Made by a program: the position numbers and the translations under genes. A DNA stretch of 64,000 nt from Vibrio sp. LaRot3 (GTDB lineage: Bacteria > Pseudomonadota > Gammaproteobacteria > Enterobacterales > Vibrionaceae): positions 216,197-280,196 of the forward strand of contig NZ_JAPPTI010000004.1 of NCBI RefSeq assembly GCF_027587025.1, given 5' to 3'. Within the stretch, counting starts at the first letter, position 1. The number at the start of each line of letters is the position of its first letter. The notes beneath the pieces are model-generated. The model was given only the letters and a program-made list of their open reading frames with translations. It made no database searches and had not been told where the DNA came from. Of the stretch, positions 8,606 through 17,276 are shown one piece after another.

Positions 8606-9304
8606 TTAGTGAGCATCGGTCCCAAGTTCTAACAAGGTCGCGTTTCCACCCACTGCTGTTATATTTATTGTTCTCGTTCGCTCGGTAATAAACCGAAGCG
8701 ACAGATGCGAATCATGAGCCACATTGAGTGCATCAAGATCCGTTTCTGAAACCAAACTGACAATCGCACCTGTACGCGTTGCCAATTGTCGATTAAGGCT
8801 TAATTCCGCCTTAGTTGAACCAACCCATCCCACACTACGCACATCCGATTCCAATACCTGCTGAAAGGCATCAAAAGAGGTAAATTGCATAAGATTGGTT
8901 GGTAAAGAAGACTGCTGATAAGCAGCATCCAAGTTTTCTGTGAAATCCTGATCGTCTGAACAAATCACCACGCTGTTCCCAGCAACGAGTGCCGCTGTAA
9001 TCTGCGCCATCGCCGCGAGTTGGGCGTTATCTGAAGTTTGCTCGACGATAATGGCAGCAACACCACGCCCAGCGGTGTAAAGTTCGTTCGTTTCACCAGT
9101 TGGGCCAACCAACTGATGAGTTTGTGCCAACAAAGCACTCGCTTGCTCTAGGTGAAAACCAATCACTGCACCCAGCTTTGGTTGGCTTTGCGCCAAAATG
9201 TTTTTGACCGATAACAGAGCTTCGGTTTTCGAATCAAAATCGGTTAGGTTCCAATTTTCCCAAGCTGAAAACGCATCAGAAAAACGAATCACTTGATGAA
9301 CCAT
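8606..9304 (-). CDS. Detached C-terminal (ALDH-like, CTDUF) domain of proline dehydrogenase PutA
   Basis: 232 residues from ATG 9304; the putA stop is at 9306-9308, so one base separates them and translation is probably coupled. The protein aligns, from memory, with the extreme C terminus of long PutAs such as E. coli: GPTGETN (67-73), an ALDH-type Rossmann stretch ending AALVAGNSVV, TGAIVSLV near 178-185, and the closing motif FITERTRTINITAVGGNATL. That region in long PutAs is a non-catalytic aldehyde-dehydrogenase-like lid with a conserved C-terminal motif. There is no catalytic Cys or Glu. Genome pipelines may call it a P5C dehydrogenase, which I think is misleading. I infer that it docks on PutA in trans. 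Confidence 0.82.
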   Translation of the reverse strand: MVHQVIRFSDAFSAWENWNLTDFDSKTEALLSVKNILAQSQPKLGAVIGFHLEQASALLAQTHQLVGPTGETNELYTAGRGVAAIIVEQTSDNAQLAAMAQITAALVAGNSVVICSDDQDFTENLDAAYQQSSLPTNLMQFTSFDAFQQVLESDVRSVGWVGSTKAELSLNRQLATRTGAIVSLVSETDLDALNVAHDSHLSLRFITERTRTINITAVGGNATLLELGTDAH

Positions 9305-9305
9305 A

Positions 9306-12300
9306 TTATTTCTCCTCTGCGTTGTACGTTGCTTGAGTAAAGCGATAGAGATAATGAGGGCCACCCGCTTTCGGCCCGGTACCCGACAATCCTTGACCGC
9401 CAAATGGCTGTACGCCTACCACCGCACCAACTTGGTCACGGTTGATGTAACAGTTACCCACGCGTGCGTGTTTTTCTATCCAGCGATAAGTGGTTTTATT
9501 ACGACTATGAACACCCATGGTTAAACCAAAGCCAGTCTGATTTATTTGCTCTACCACCTGAGTTAATTGATTGGCCTTGAAACGAACCACATGCAAAATT
9601 GGGCCAAACTGCTCTTCGGTTAGGCAGGCAATGTCATCAATTTCAAATGCGGATGGCGCGATGTAATCACCATGGACACAAGTCTCTGGTAGGTTGAGTT
9701 GGGTGATGGTCTTTTGCGTGGTGCTCATATGCTCAATATGCGCTTGCAGTTTCTGCTTCGCTTTTTGATCAATCACAGGGCCCACATCGGTTGAGTGAAG
9801 ATGTGGGACACCGACCGAAAGCTCCTGCATTGCACCTTGAATCAAAGCGATGATTCGATCTGCGATATCTTCTTGTACATACAGCACGCGCAGTGCACTA
9901 CAACGTTGACCTGCGGAAGCAAAAGCTGAGCGAATCACATCACGGACTACTTGCTCAGGTAACGCAGTGCTATCAACGATCATGGCGTTCTGACCACCCG
10001 TTTCTGCGATAAACGGTACTGGCGCAGTCTCACGCTCGGCCAAGGTTTTATTTATCAATTGGGCAGTCGCCGTCGAGCCCGTAAAGGCGACTCCGGCAAT
10101 CGCCGGATGAGAGGTCAAAGCATGACCAATGTCAGAGCCTAGACCTGGCAATAGTTGAATCACACCATTGTCAAAACCCGCATCTAGCATTAGCTCTACC
10201 GCTCGGTGGGCTATTAAGCTCGTTTGTTCTGCTGGTTTAGCAACAACAGTGTTACCGGCAACCAATGCGGCGCTCACTTGGCCAAGGAAGATAGCCAATG
10301 GGAAATTCCAAGGGCTAATACAAACAAATACGCCACGACCCGTTCGTGATACCTGACGAACCTGTCCATCAAAGCCCGTTACCGCCAATGACCCCAAGGC
10401 TTCAACTTGTTTGGCGTAGTAACGACAAAAATCAACCGCTTCACGCACCTCATCAATGCTGTCATGAATAGTCTTGCCCGCTTCTTGATGACACAGTGCC
10501 ACCAATTCAGCCAAGTTTGCTTCTAGCAAATCTGCCAGCTTATCCAGTTTGCTTGCGCGCTCGTTGGCAGATGTCTGCTGCCAAGCACTGAGTGCTGCCT
10601 GTGCGCCATTAATGGCTACGGAAACATGATCAAGGTTTGCCATCGCAACACGCCCGACCTGCAAACGTCGATCATATGGGGCAGTCACAGTTTCAACATG
10701 CGAACTATCCTTGATCATGCTTTCGGTATTTAGCTGACCATTCAGTATTGGCGCAGCGTTCCATTGACGAGTAAGCCAAGCTTCCACTTGCGCCTCAAAT
10801 GGGCGAGCTTCGCTTTCTATATCAACGTTGATTCCCGCTGAGTTTTTCCGTTCTGTAAAGACATCCGGCGGCAGAGGAATACTGCGATTATTTAAGCTTT
10901 CATAGGCAAGCAAGCTATCAATAGGGTGAACAGTTAAGCTCCCAACTGGACAGCGAGCATCAACTAAACGGTGAACAAACGAGCTGTTCGCGCCATTTTC
11001 TAACAGTCGACGAACCAGATACGGTAGCAAATCTTTATGGCTTCCTACTGGTGCATAAATACGGACTGACTGTTTATAAGTCTCCATGACGTGGTTATAA
11101 AGCGAATCGCCCATGCCATGTAAACGTTGGAATTCAAACTCTTTATGCGTCGCCATTACCGCAATTGAAGTCACGGTTTGAGCGTTATGAGAAGCAAACT
11201 GCGGGAAGATATTGCCTTTTACATGCTCGCTCAATAAGAAACGGGCACAGGCGAGGTAAGCAACATCTGTCGCTTCTTTGCGAGTGTAAACCGGATAGTT
11301 TGCATAACCCGCTTGCTGAGACCACTTAATTTCACTGTCCCAATACGCCCCTTTCACCAAACGCATTGGAATGCGATCGCCCTGCTGTTTGGCCAAACCA
11401 TTGAGCCAGACCAACACAGGTAGCGCACGCTTGGAATAGGCTTGCACTACTAGGCCAAACTTACCCCAACCTTTAACCACATCACTGCGATATAGTTTCT
11501 CAAACAATTTTAATGACAGCTCTAAGCGATCCGCTTCTTCTGCGTCAATGGTGATTGCCACGTCTAGCTCTACTGCACGAGTAAGCAATTGTATAACGGT
11601 GTCATGCAACTCGGTCAGTACGCGCGCTTCATTCGCCACTTCATAACGAGGATGCAGCGCAGACAACTTAATAGATACAGAAGGCGCAGGGCTTGTGTCC
11701 AAGCCATATTTGTCACGACCTACCGCTTCAATAGCCATCAAGTAATCTTTGAAATATTTATTCGCATCGCCAGAGGTAAGAGCGGCTTCACCCAGCATGT
11801 CGTAAGAATAGGTAAACCCTTTATCGCGCATCGCCTTACCGTTCTTCTGCGCTTCGGCAATGCTACGACCCAATACAAACTGATGCCCCATGATTTTCAT
11901 CGCTTGATGCATCGCTTTGCGGATCACCGGCTCAGACATCTTATTGACTAAACGATTGACCGCTTGAGTTGGGCTTGGGGATTGCTGTTCAGATAAACCC
12001 ACCACTTTACCCGTCAACATCAAGCCCCAAGTAGACGCGTTGACGAAAACTGAATCCGAGTTTTTCAGGTGTGATTTCCAATCCGCGACACTGAGTTTGT
12101 CGCGTATTAAAGCATCGGCGGTTGCCGCATCTGGAATACGCATCAATGCTTCAGCCAAGCACATCAATAAAATGCCCTCTTGAGTATCGAGACTGTACTC
12201 AAGTAACAAGGCATCTATCATTTGAATCGACTTCTTATCTGCGCGAATAGCTTGAATAAGCTGCGTGGTTTTATCTGTGATGAGCGTTTTTTCAGCATCA

Positions 12301-12437
12301 CTTGGCGTCGCCAAAGGGAGTAATTGTTTCAGCCATTGGGATTCATCCACCATATAAAGTGGAGAGATCAACGCCCAAAGTTGGTCGAGTGGCTGTTCAA
12401 CAAAATCAGCACTTAACACATCGGTTGCTGTAAACAT
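9306..12437 (-). CDS. putA: Bifunctional proline dehydrogenase / P5C dehydrogenase
   Basis: 1043 residues. There is no ribbon-helix-helix DNA-binding domain at the N terminus, so unlike E. coli PutA it should not repress its own operon. The FAD-dependent proline dehydrogenase barrel is visible at about 200-530 (RLVKGAYWDSEIKW and related motifs). The aldehyde dehydrogenase part (about 570-1030) has the NAD site, ETGGQNAMIV and the catalytic cysteine Cys846 in GQRCSALR. The protein stops soon after GVQPFGGQGLSGTGPKAGGP, exactly where long PutAs continue into the domain now encoded by the next gene. It converts proline to glutamate at the inner membrane. Confidence 0.95.
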   Translation of the reverse strand: MFTATDVLSADFVEQPLDQLWALISPLYMVDESQWLKQLLPLATPSDAEKTLITDKTTQLIQAIRADKKSIQMIDALLLEYSLDTQEGILLMCLAEALMRIPDAATADALIRDKLSVADWKSHLKNSDSVFVNASTWGLMLTGKVVGLSEQQSPSPTQAVNRLVNKMSEPVIRKAMHQAMKIMGHQFVLGRSIAEAQKNGKAMRDKGFTYSYDMLGEAALTSGDANKYFKDYLMAIEAVGRDKYGLDTSPAPSVSIKLSALHPRYEVANEARVLTELHDTVIQLLTRAVELDVAITIDAEEADRLELSLKLFEKLYRSDVVKGWGKFGLVVQAYSKRALPVLVWLNGLAKQQGDRIPMRLVKGAYWDSEIKWSQQAGYANYPVYTRKEATDVAYLACARFLLSEHVKGNIFPQFASHNAQTVTSIAVMATHKEFEFQRLHGMGDSLYNHVMETYKQSVRIYAPVGSHKDLLPYLVRRLLENGANSSFVHRLVDARCPVGSLTVHPIDSLLAYESLNNRSIPLPPDVFTERKNSAGINVDIESEARPFEAQVEAWLTRQWNAAPILNGQLNTESMIKDSSHVETVTAPYDRRLQVGRVAMANLDHVSVAINGAQAALSAWQQTSANERASKLDKLADLLEANLAELVALCHQEAGKTIHDSIDEVREAVDFCRYYAKQVEALGSLAVTGFDGQVRQVSRTGRGVFVCISPWNFPLAIFLGQVSAALVAGNTVVAKPAEQTSLIAHRAVELMLDAGFDNGVIQLLPGLGSDIGHALTSHPAIAGVAFTGSTATAQLINKTLAERETAPVPFIAETGGQNAMIVDSTALPEQVVRDVIRSAFASAGQRCSALRVLYVQEDIADRIIALIQGAMQELSVGVPHLHSTDVGPVIDQKAKQKLQAHIEHMSTTQKTITQLNLPETCVHGDYIAPSAFEIDDIACLTEEQFGPILHVVRFKANQLTQVVEQINQTGFGLTMGVHSRNKTTYRWIEKHARVGNCYINRDQVGAVVGVQPFGGQGLSGTGPKAGGPHYLYRFTQATYNAEEK

Positions 12438-12497
12438 GCGTTTTCCTCAATCTCACACCTGACAAATGTGCAGGTTTCCTACAATGGCTTGCAGTGT

Positions 12498-12526
12498 ATT
12501 TTGAGTGCACGAGGAATACTTGTCAA
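12498..12526 (-). promoter_or_regulatory. Predicted sigma-70 promoter of putA
   Basis: On the minus strand: -35 TTGACA (12526-12521, perfect), 17-base spacer, -10 CAAAAT (12503-12498). Transcription would start near 12490, about 53 bases before the putA ATG. Confidence 0.6.
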
Positions 12527-12574
12527 AAACTCCGGATTATTTGCTAAAAACTTCGATATTTAACAAAATAAAAA

Positions 12575-12590
12575 CATGATCACATCACAA
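12575..12590 (-). promoter_or_regulatory. Possible CRP-type site upstream of putA
   Basis: The minus strand carries two overlapping TGTGA half-sites (TTGTGATGTGATCATG). The centre is about 92 bases upstream of the predicted start, a usual CRP position. The second half of the palindrome is poor, so this is weak evidence. Confidence 0.35.
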
Positions 12591-12624
12591 TAAACAAAAT
12601 TATCGATTAGTTTTGTTTTCTTTT

Positions 12625-13440
12625 TTAACCAAATTGTTTCTTGTACTGTGACGGCGATACGCCTTGCAAGCGAGAAAAACTGTGCGTGAAGGTACTCTGG
12701 CCTGAGAACCCAGTCAGCTCAGCCACTTTACCTAGCGTAAACTGCCCTTGCTCAATCAGCTTCTTCGCTTTATCGATACGTTTGTTTAATACATATTGGT
12801 GAGGCGTGATCCCCATATGTTCTTTAAACAGCATATGAAATTGGCTTTCGCCCAAGAACACGCTACCTGCCAACTGAGCCACTGAGATTTTATGCGTGAG
12901 ATGCTGTTCGATGTAACGGTCGATGGCTTCTAAGTCGAAACGGGACTCTTTCTGTCGAGAAGATAACGCCGAAATATGACGATTAAGCAACGCCATCACG
13001 GTGTCATTACAAGCGCGGCTTAACAGTAGGTCATTGGGGCTAGCTTGCATCTCTGCGACCAGCATTTGAATTAACTTTTGGATCTGTCCGTCTAATTGAA
13101 AATAGGTTTCAGACTGATTAAGCTCATTTAAGCGCTGCAGCATCAAAGGGTCATCATTGTCTGGCGTTGGCATGTTCAACACCAAAATATCCGACTGACC
13201 TACCACACCACCAAAGGCATGCCCCGAGCCCGATGTCACGACACAACCTTGCCCCGGCCCAACTAAATTGCCGTAACCACTTACTTCGAACTCCGCTTGT
13301 CCCCTTAAACCAATCACGATTTGGGTATAACTGTGATCATGGCAATCCATATAAGAAGGCAGAGTCACCAACTCAGCAGGTTTGGGTGACAAAATTTTGG
13401 ACATATCAAGGTCAATTGGTGGTGTCTTTGCGTCGCTCAT
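12625..13440 (-). CDS. AraC-family regulator, likely activator of the put operon (PutR-like)
   Basis: 271 residues: an N-terminal cupin-type ligand domain (about 20-120) and a C-terminal AraC double helix-turn-helix (SVAQLAGSVFLGESQFHMLFK, then VAELTGFSGQSTFTHSFSR, ending SPSQYKKQF). The AGGAACG ribosome binding site fits the ATG at 13440. It lies directly upstream of putA on the same strand, with putA's own promoter in the 187-base gap. As PutA here lacks its DNA-binding domain, a separate regulator is expected. V. vulnificus putAP is known to be activated by PutR with CRP; equating this gene with PutR is inference. Confidence 0.82.
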   Translation of the reverse strand: MSDAKTPPIDLDMSKILSPKPAELVTLPSYMDCHDHSYTQIVIGLRGQAEFEVSGYGNLVGPGQGCVVTSGSGHAFGGVVGQSDILVLNMPTPDNDDPLMLQRLNELNQSETYFQLDGQIQKLIQMLVAEMQASPNDLLLSRACNDTVMALLNRHISALSSRQKESRFDLEAIDRYIEQHLTHKISVAQLAGSVFLGESQFHMLFKEHMGITPHQYVLNKRIDKAKKLIEQGQFTLGKVAELTGFSGQSTFTHSFSRLQGVSPSQYKKQFG

Positions 13441-13879
13441 AGCGTTCCTATTAGGCGATCATAGAAAAGAAGTTTGATGGTATACCAATTCTCGTTTGAT
13501 CTCGAAAATTTCTGCAATACGCATGAAAATGCATAAATTACTTCAACAAACTGTTCAAATCTCTTTTGCAAATCAGCGCAAAAGTGAAGATTTTCCTACC
13601 GGAAGAATGATCAAGTGCACATAAATTACGGCTGATGTCACTCCTAAGCCGATTACCTGATAGGAAATGTCATTCTTTACTTGCTTATTTCCGTGAACTC
13701 CCCAAAATAATGCGTGGTACTTTGGATTTATTTTTATAAAGTTATGATAGTCTTATCCTCCAGAGTGCTATAAAGGATAGTAGACACTTGTTGATGGCAG
13801 AAAACCAATGGACTGTCAAAAATTTGTCTGTGATTGTTCTTACTTTAGTGAATTTAAACGTTAATTGTTGTAGAGACTT
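13441..13879. other. Divergent promoter region between the AraC regulator and PEGA protein 1
   Basis: 439 bases of AT-rich sequence with promoters for both directions. A TTATGATAG element near 13741-13749 could be the -10 for the plus-strand gene. I found no ORF with a ribosome binding site, no strong palindrome and no RNA element that I recognise. Confidence 0.4.
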
Positions 13880-14986
13880 ATGATAACACGTCGCATCCCC
13901 GCGCTTTTGCTTGCGCTAAGCCCATTTTGGGTATCGACATCGGTAGTTGCAGAGAGTGCAAACTCAACGGATCCTGTAATTGCTATCGATAACAAATTAA
14001 GTAGTAAACAGTCAGAAATGAACAACCTTGCTGCAGAATACGATGCAGAAGCTGACAGTTACCAACAACTGCAAAACGAGCACGGCAAACTTAAGCGCGA
14101 TGAAAGCGAATTAAACGCAAAGCGTAATCGAGCTAAATCTGCTTTGGACAAACAATATAGCCGTCTTTTAGAAGATCCAGATATTGATTTAGTGAGTTTC
14201 CAAAAAGCTTACCAAGATGCTTGGAGTGCAGTTAAAGCTAACCAAACTGCACTACTTGAAAGCCAGCAATCAATCACTGAAAGTGAAATTCGCCTTTCTC
14301 AAGTAAAGCAGAAGCAAGCACGCCTTTCTTCTGAGTTCTCATACTTAGAAGAGCAAAAAGTAGAAGCTCGTATTAAACGCCTTGAAGCTGAACTACGCGA
14401 AAGCGATGTAATGCAAACAAGCTTTAAAACAAGTTGTTCTGCGACAATGACTTTAGGTGAATGTACAAGCCAAGGCCAATACCTAACTAAGCAAAAAGCC
14501 GTTAAAGCATTTAAGGCTAAGTTGATGGACAGCCTAACTGAATCAAATATCGCGAAACAAAACGCGAAAGGTGTTCAGCTAAATGTTCACGTGCAAGATA
14601 GCCAAATCATGCGTTCTGGTTTTGAAGGCAACAACAGTTACTTCACTGAAATGCAGGCTCAGCTTCAAGCGAAGCCAGAAGCGACTGCAGCATGTAAACT
14701 TCTTAACGTGTCTAGCCGTTACTGTCTAAAAGACGCTTCAACGGCACAACAAGAAAAGAAGCAAGATAAAAACTGGGTGAGCGTGACCGTTCGCTCTGAT
14801 CAGTACAACGACTCCGTTACAATTAACGGTGTTGATTACGGTAGCACACCAGTTGAAGTGTTACTGCCAAAAGGTATCCACCAAGTTACCGTGACTAAGC
14901 AAGGTTACCAAACCTACAACCGCGAAGTGACGATTAACCAAAACGATACAGTTTGGGTGAAACTTCGCTCAAAATCCGAAGGTTAA
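13880..14986 (+). CDS. Secreted coiled-coil protein with C-terminal PEGA domain (paralog 1)
   Basis: 368 residues. A signal peptide ends near residue 25 (AVVAES-type site). Residues about 35-180 are heptad-rich and Gln/Glu/Lys-rich, typical of a coiled coil. Two Cys-containing blocks follow (SCSATMTLGECTSQGQYL, and the stretch from AACKLLNVSSRYC). A PEGA domain closes the protein (about 299-366, with VDYGSTPVEVLLPKG). The next gene has the same layout plus an extra enzyme-like domain, so the two are tandem paralogs. It probably sits in the periplasm or at the cell surface. The function is unknown; PEGA domains are usually binding modules in envelope proteins. Confidence 0.82.
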   Translation: MITRRIPALLLALSPFWVSTSVVAESANSTDPVIAIDNKLSSKQSEMNNLAAEYDAEADSYQQLQNEHGKLKRDESELNAKRNRAKSALDKQYSRLLEDPDIDLVSFQKAYQDAWSAVKANQTALLESQQSITESEIRLSQVKQKQARLSSEFSYLEEQKVEARIKRLEAELRESDVMQTSFKTSCSATMTLGECTSQGQYLTKQKAVKAFKAKLMDSLTESNIAKQNAKGVQLNVHVQDSQIMRSGFEGNNSYFTEMQAQLQAKPEATAACKLLNVSSRYCLKDASTAQQEKKQDKNWVSVTVRSDQYNDSVTINGVDYGSTPVEVLLPKGIHQVTVTKQGYQTYNREVTINQNDTVWVKLRSKSEG

Positions 14987-15033
14987 GTCAAACATAACCT
15001 ATGCGATAAAAACGAGCTAATTCACAAAGATGA

Positions 15034-15095
15034 ACGAAAACGCCATTTTGCTTCTAAGTTACAACGATAACTTAAGACAAAGTGGCGTTTTCGTT
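15034..15095. repeat. Long imperfect hairpin between the PEGA paralogs
   Basis: An inverted repeat of about 27 bases per arm (AACGAAAACGCCA...AAGTT and its near-complement) around an 8-base loop. It lies 47 bases after the first gene and 44 before the second. The right arm ends in GTTTTCGTTT, so it can act as a terminator. Its length is greater than usual. Confidence 0.6.
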
Positions 15096-15139
15096 TAGAA
15101 TAGGTCAATTAACCCAATTTAAGATGTAGAAAGACTAAG

Positions 15140-16966
15140 ATGCGAACAAGTTTATCCACTCTCCTGCTGGCATTATCTCCTTGCCTCATGAGCACGACTG
15201 CGTTTGCTGAAGACACAGCACCCTCTGTTGTGGCGATTGATGATCAACTCTTCACCAAGCATACTGAACTGAAAGAAGCCCGCAAAGCTCTTGATGAACA
15301 AGAGACTACCGTATCTCGTCTCACCACCGAGCTAGAAAAAACCAACAGTATCAGCGCAGAACTGAGCGATAAATTTGCTGCAGCCAAAAAACAACTCGAC
15401 TCTGACTACAAACGCATGATTGATGATCCAAGCGTCGATATTGCGTCTACTCAAGCGGTTTACCAAGGTGCATGGAACGCGCTGAAAACGAGCCAATCAG
15501 ACAAGCTATCTGCGGCGCAAAGCCTAGAGGAAGGTCAGCTTGAGCTGAGCAAGCGCAAAGCCGCTGTAACAGCGATTGAGCAAACCATCGCTGAATTTGA
15601 TGAAGTCAAAATTCGTGCGCGCGTTGCTCGCTTAAACGATGAGCTTGAACCAGCCAAACAAATTAACGTTAGCTTCACCAATCGCTGTCAAGCAAACATG
15701 ACCCTATCGCAGTGTGATGGGCAGACCAAAGAGCTTGCGCTACAAAAGGCGGTTAAGCAGTTCCAAAGCGAATTGTTAGCCCAAACAACAGAATCTGAAG
15801 TAGTGGTTGCGAATGCCAGCAAAACACCACTTAACATTCATGTACTGCGCCACTCTACGTCACAATCTGGTTTCTACGACGGCGAACGCTACCGTGCAAT
15901 TATGGATGTAGAGCTTGAAGCGCGTCCTAACGATACCGCAGCTTGTCACCTATTAGGGGTTGATAAACAATACTGTTTCGCTCCGGGCTATACCTCTGGC
16001 GATCAATTCGACAATGAAAAAGAAATTGCTTGGGTAACCTTGTCGCTTCGCTCGAACCAATACAATGACAGCGTATTTGTCGACGGTGTTGCTTACGGAA
16101 GTACCCCAGTAGAGATCATGCTCCCTGTCGGTCAGCACAATATTCAGATTCATAAAGATGGTTACAACAGTTTTGACCAAAATCTCACCATCAAATCTGA
16201 CCACAATCTAAAAGCCGTTCTCAAACAAAAAGCCAACCCACTGCGTGCAGGTGATCGCTTCGCAGATTTGCTAAAGAGTGGCAATAAAGCACCGCAAGTT
16301 GTCACCGTTTTACCGGGTCGTTACTTAATTGGCGAACACGCATCCGATCAAGTTACCCTTGATCATGCTTTCGGAATGGGGGCGACACCAATCACGGTCA
16401 GTCAGTTTGAACAGTTTGTTGCTCAAACCGATTACCAAACAGATGCAGAGCTTAAAAACACTTGTACCGCTATTGTTGCTGGCGAAGTGACTGCGGTTGA
16501 AAAGAGCTACTGGCGCAATCCTGGCTTTAAACAGTCGCCACATGCACCTGTAGTATGTATTAGCCAAAACGATGCTCAAGCGTACGTAAAATGGCTAAGC
16601 AAACAAACAGGTGCCCATTACCGACTACCAAGTGAAGACGAGTGGGAAGTTGCGGCTCGTGCTGGTAGCCAAACCAATTATTGGTGGGGCGACAACTTTG
16701 TTGCTAGCAATGCCAATACCGGTTGGAGCAGCTCTCCTTGGTCAAATGTGAGTACCTCTCCAGTTACAGCCTTTAAAGCTAACCCACTTGGCATTTACGA
16801 CACGGTAGGTAACGTTTGGCAGTGGACGGACAGCTCGCAAGGCATCACTAAAGGTGGCGCATGGAACTTCTCGCCATCTAAAGCAGTGGCGCACGAAAGG
16901 TTATATCTATCGTCTTCGAGCGCAGCGAACTATGTCGGCTTTAGGGTAGTACGCGACATCAACTAA
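15140..16966 (+). CDS. Secreted coiled-coil/PEGA protein with C-terminal FGE-sulfatase (SUMF1/PvdO-like) domain (paralog 2)
   Basis: 608 residues: signal peptide (cleavage near 23, TAFAED), coiled coil (35-180), the same Cys blocks as its neighbour, PEGA (about 296-365), then a formylglycine-generating-enzyme fold (about 384-606). Visible FGE signatures are YRLPSEDEWEVAARAGS, the GIYDTVGNVWQWTDSS stretch and KGGAWNFSP. The closing segment ends VGFRVVRD as usual, but the two active-site cysteines of true FGE are absent from the AWNFSP to GFRVV region. So the fold is probably used for binding or a different reaction. A strong terminator follows. Confidence 0.87.
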   Translation: MRTSLSTLLLALSPCLMSTTAFAEDTAPSVVAIDDQLFTKHTELKEARKALDEQETTVSRLTTELEKTNSISAELSDKFAAAKKQLDSDYKRMIDDPSVDIASTQAVYQGAWNALKTSQSDKLSAAQSLEEGQLELSKRKAAVTAIEQTIAEFDEVKIRARVARLNDELEPAKQINVSFTNRCQANMTLSQCDGQTKELALQKAVKQFQSELLAQTTESEVVVANASKTPLNIHVLRHSTSQSGFYDGERYRAIMDVELEARPNDTAACHLLGVDKQYCFAPGYTSGDQFDNEKEIAWVTLSLRSNQYNDSVFVDGVAYGSTPVEIMLPVGQHNIQIHKDGYNSFDQNLTIKSDHNLKAVLKQKANPLRAGDRFADLLKSGNKAPQVVTVLPGRYLIGEHASDQVTLDHAFGMGATPITVSQFEQFVAQTDYQTDAELKNTCTAIVAGEVTAVEKSYWRNPGFKQSPHAPVVCISQNDAQAYVKWLSKQTGAHYRLPSEDEWEVAARAGSQTNYWWGDNFVASNANTGWSSSPWSNVSTSPVTAFKANPLGIYDTVGNVWQWTDSSQGITKGGAWNFSPSKAVAHERLYLSSSSAANYVGFRVVRDIN

Positions 16967-16988
16967 AACCGAACCATTTTAGATAATT

Positions 16989-17012
16989 AGGGGGGAATTC
17001 CCCCCTTTTTTG
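16989..17012 (+). terminator. Terminator after the PEGA/FGE gene
   Basis: Palindrome GGGGGGAATTCCCCCC (16990-17005) followed by seven T residues. Very strong. Confidence 0.92.
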
Positions 17013-17039
17013 ATCCCAAAATTCTCGGTAACCTTTGTT

Positions 17040-17198
17040 CTGAGTTCTGAAATGAAAGCATCAGAACTCGGTACCAATATCGATTGTTGGTGCGTCTATA
17101 CTCAGCATACCCTCGCTGAGTCATAGAACCTCTTCTACACGTCGACAAGAACTATTCTTGTTTTTGCCAGATATCTAGCGATATCTGGCTTTTTTTAT
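17040..17198 (+). ncRNA. Candidate structured small RNA
   Basis: The stretch between the PEGA/FGE terminator and the next gene has no ORF. It contains four consecutive hairpins: 17042-17069 (9-bp GAGTTCTGA stem), 17100-17121 (7-bp ACTCAGC stem), 17145-17161 (6-bp ACAAGA stem) and 17166-17189 (10-bp GCCAGATATC stem). The last is followed by TTTTTTTT (17190-17197), a complete intrinsic terminator with no gene of its own. I matched no known Vibrio RNA and found no convincing promoter, so the 5' end is a guess. Confidence 0.45.
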
Positions 17199-17276
17199 TT
17201 CCTCAAGTTCTTGAATAACTTAAACTATAAGCCTCTGATATCATATCTATAACTATTATAAAAAGAGAAGAACGGT

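Noticed and set aside
8606..9304. Calling this gene a P5C dehydrogenase enzyme
   Set aside because: It has no catalytic Cys or Glu of aldehyde dehydrogenases and matches only the non-catalytic C-terminal region of PutA.
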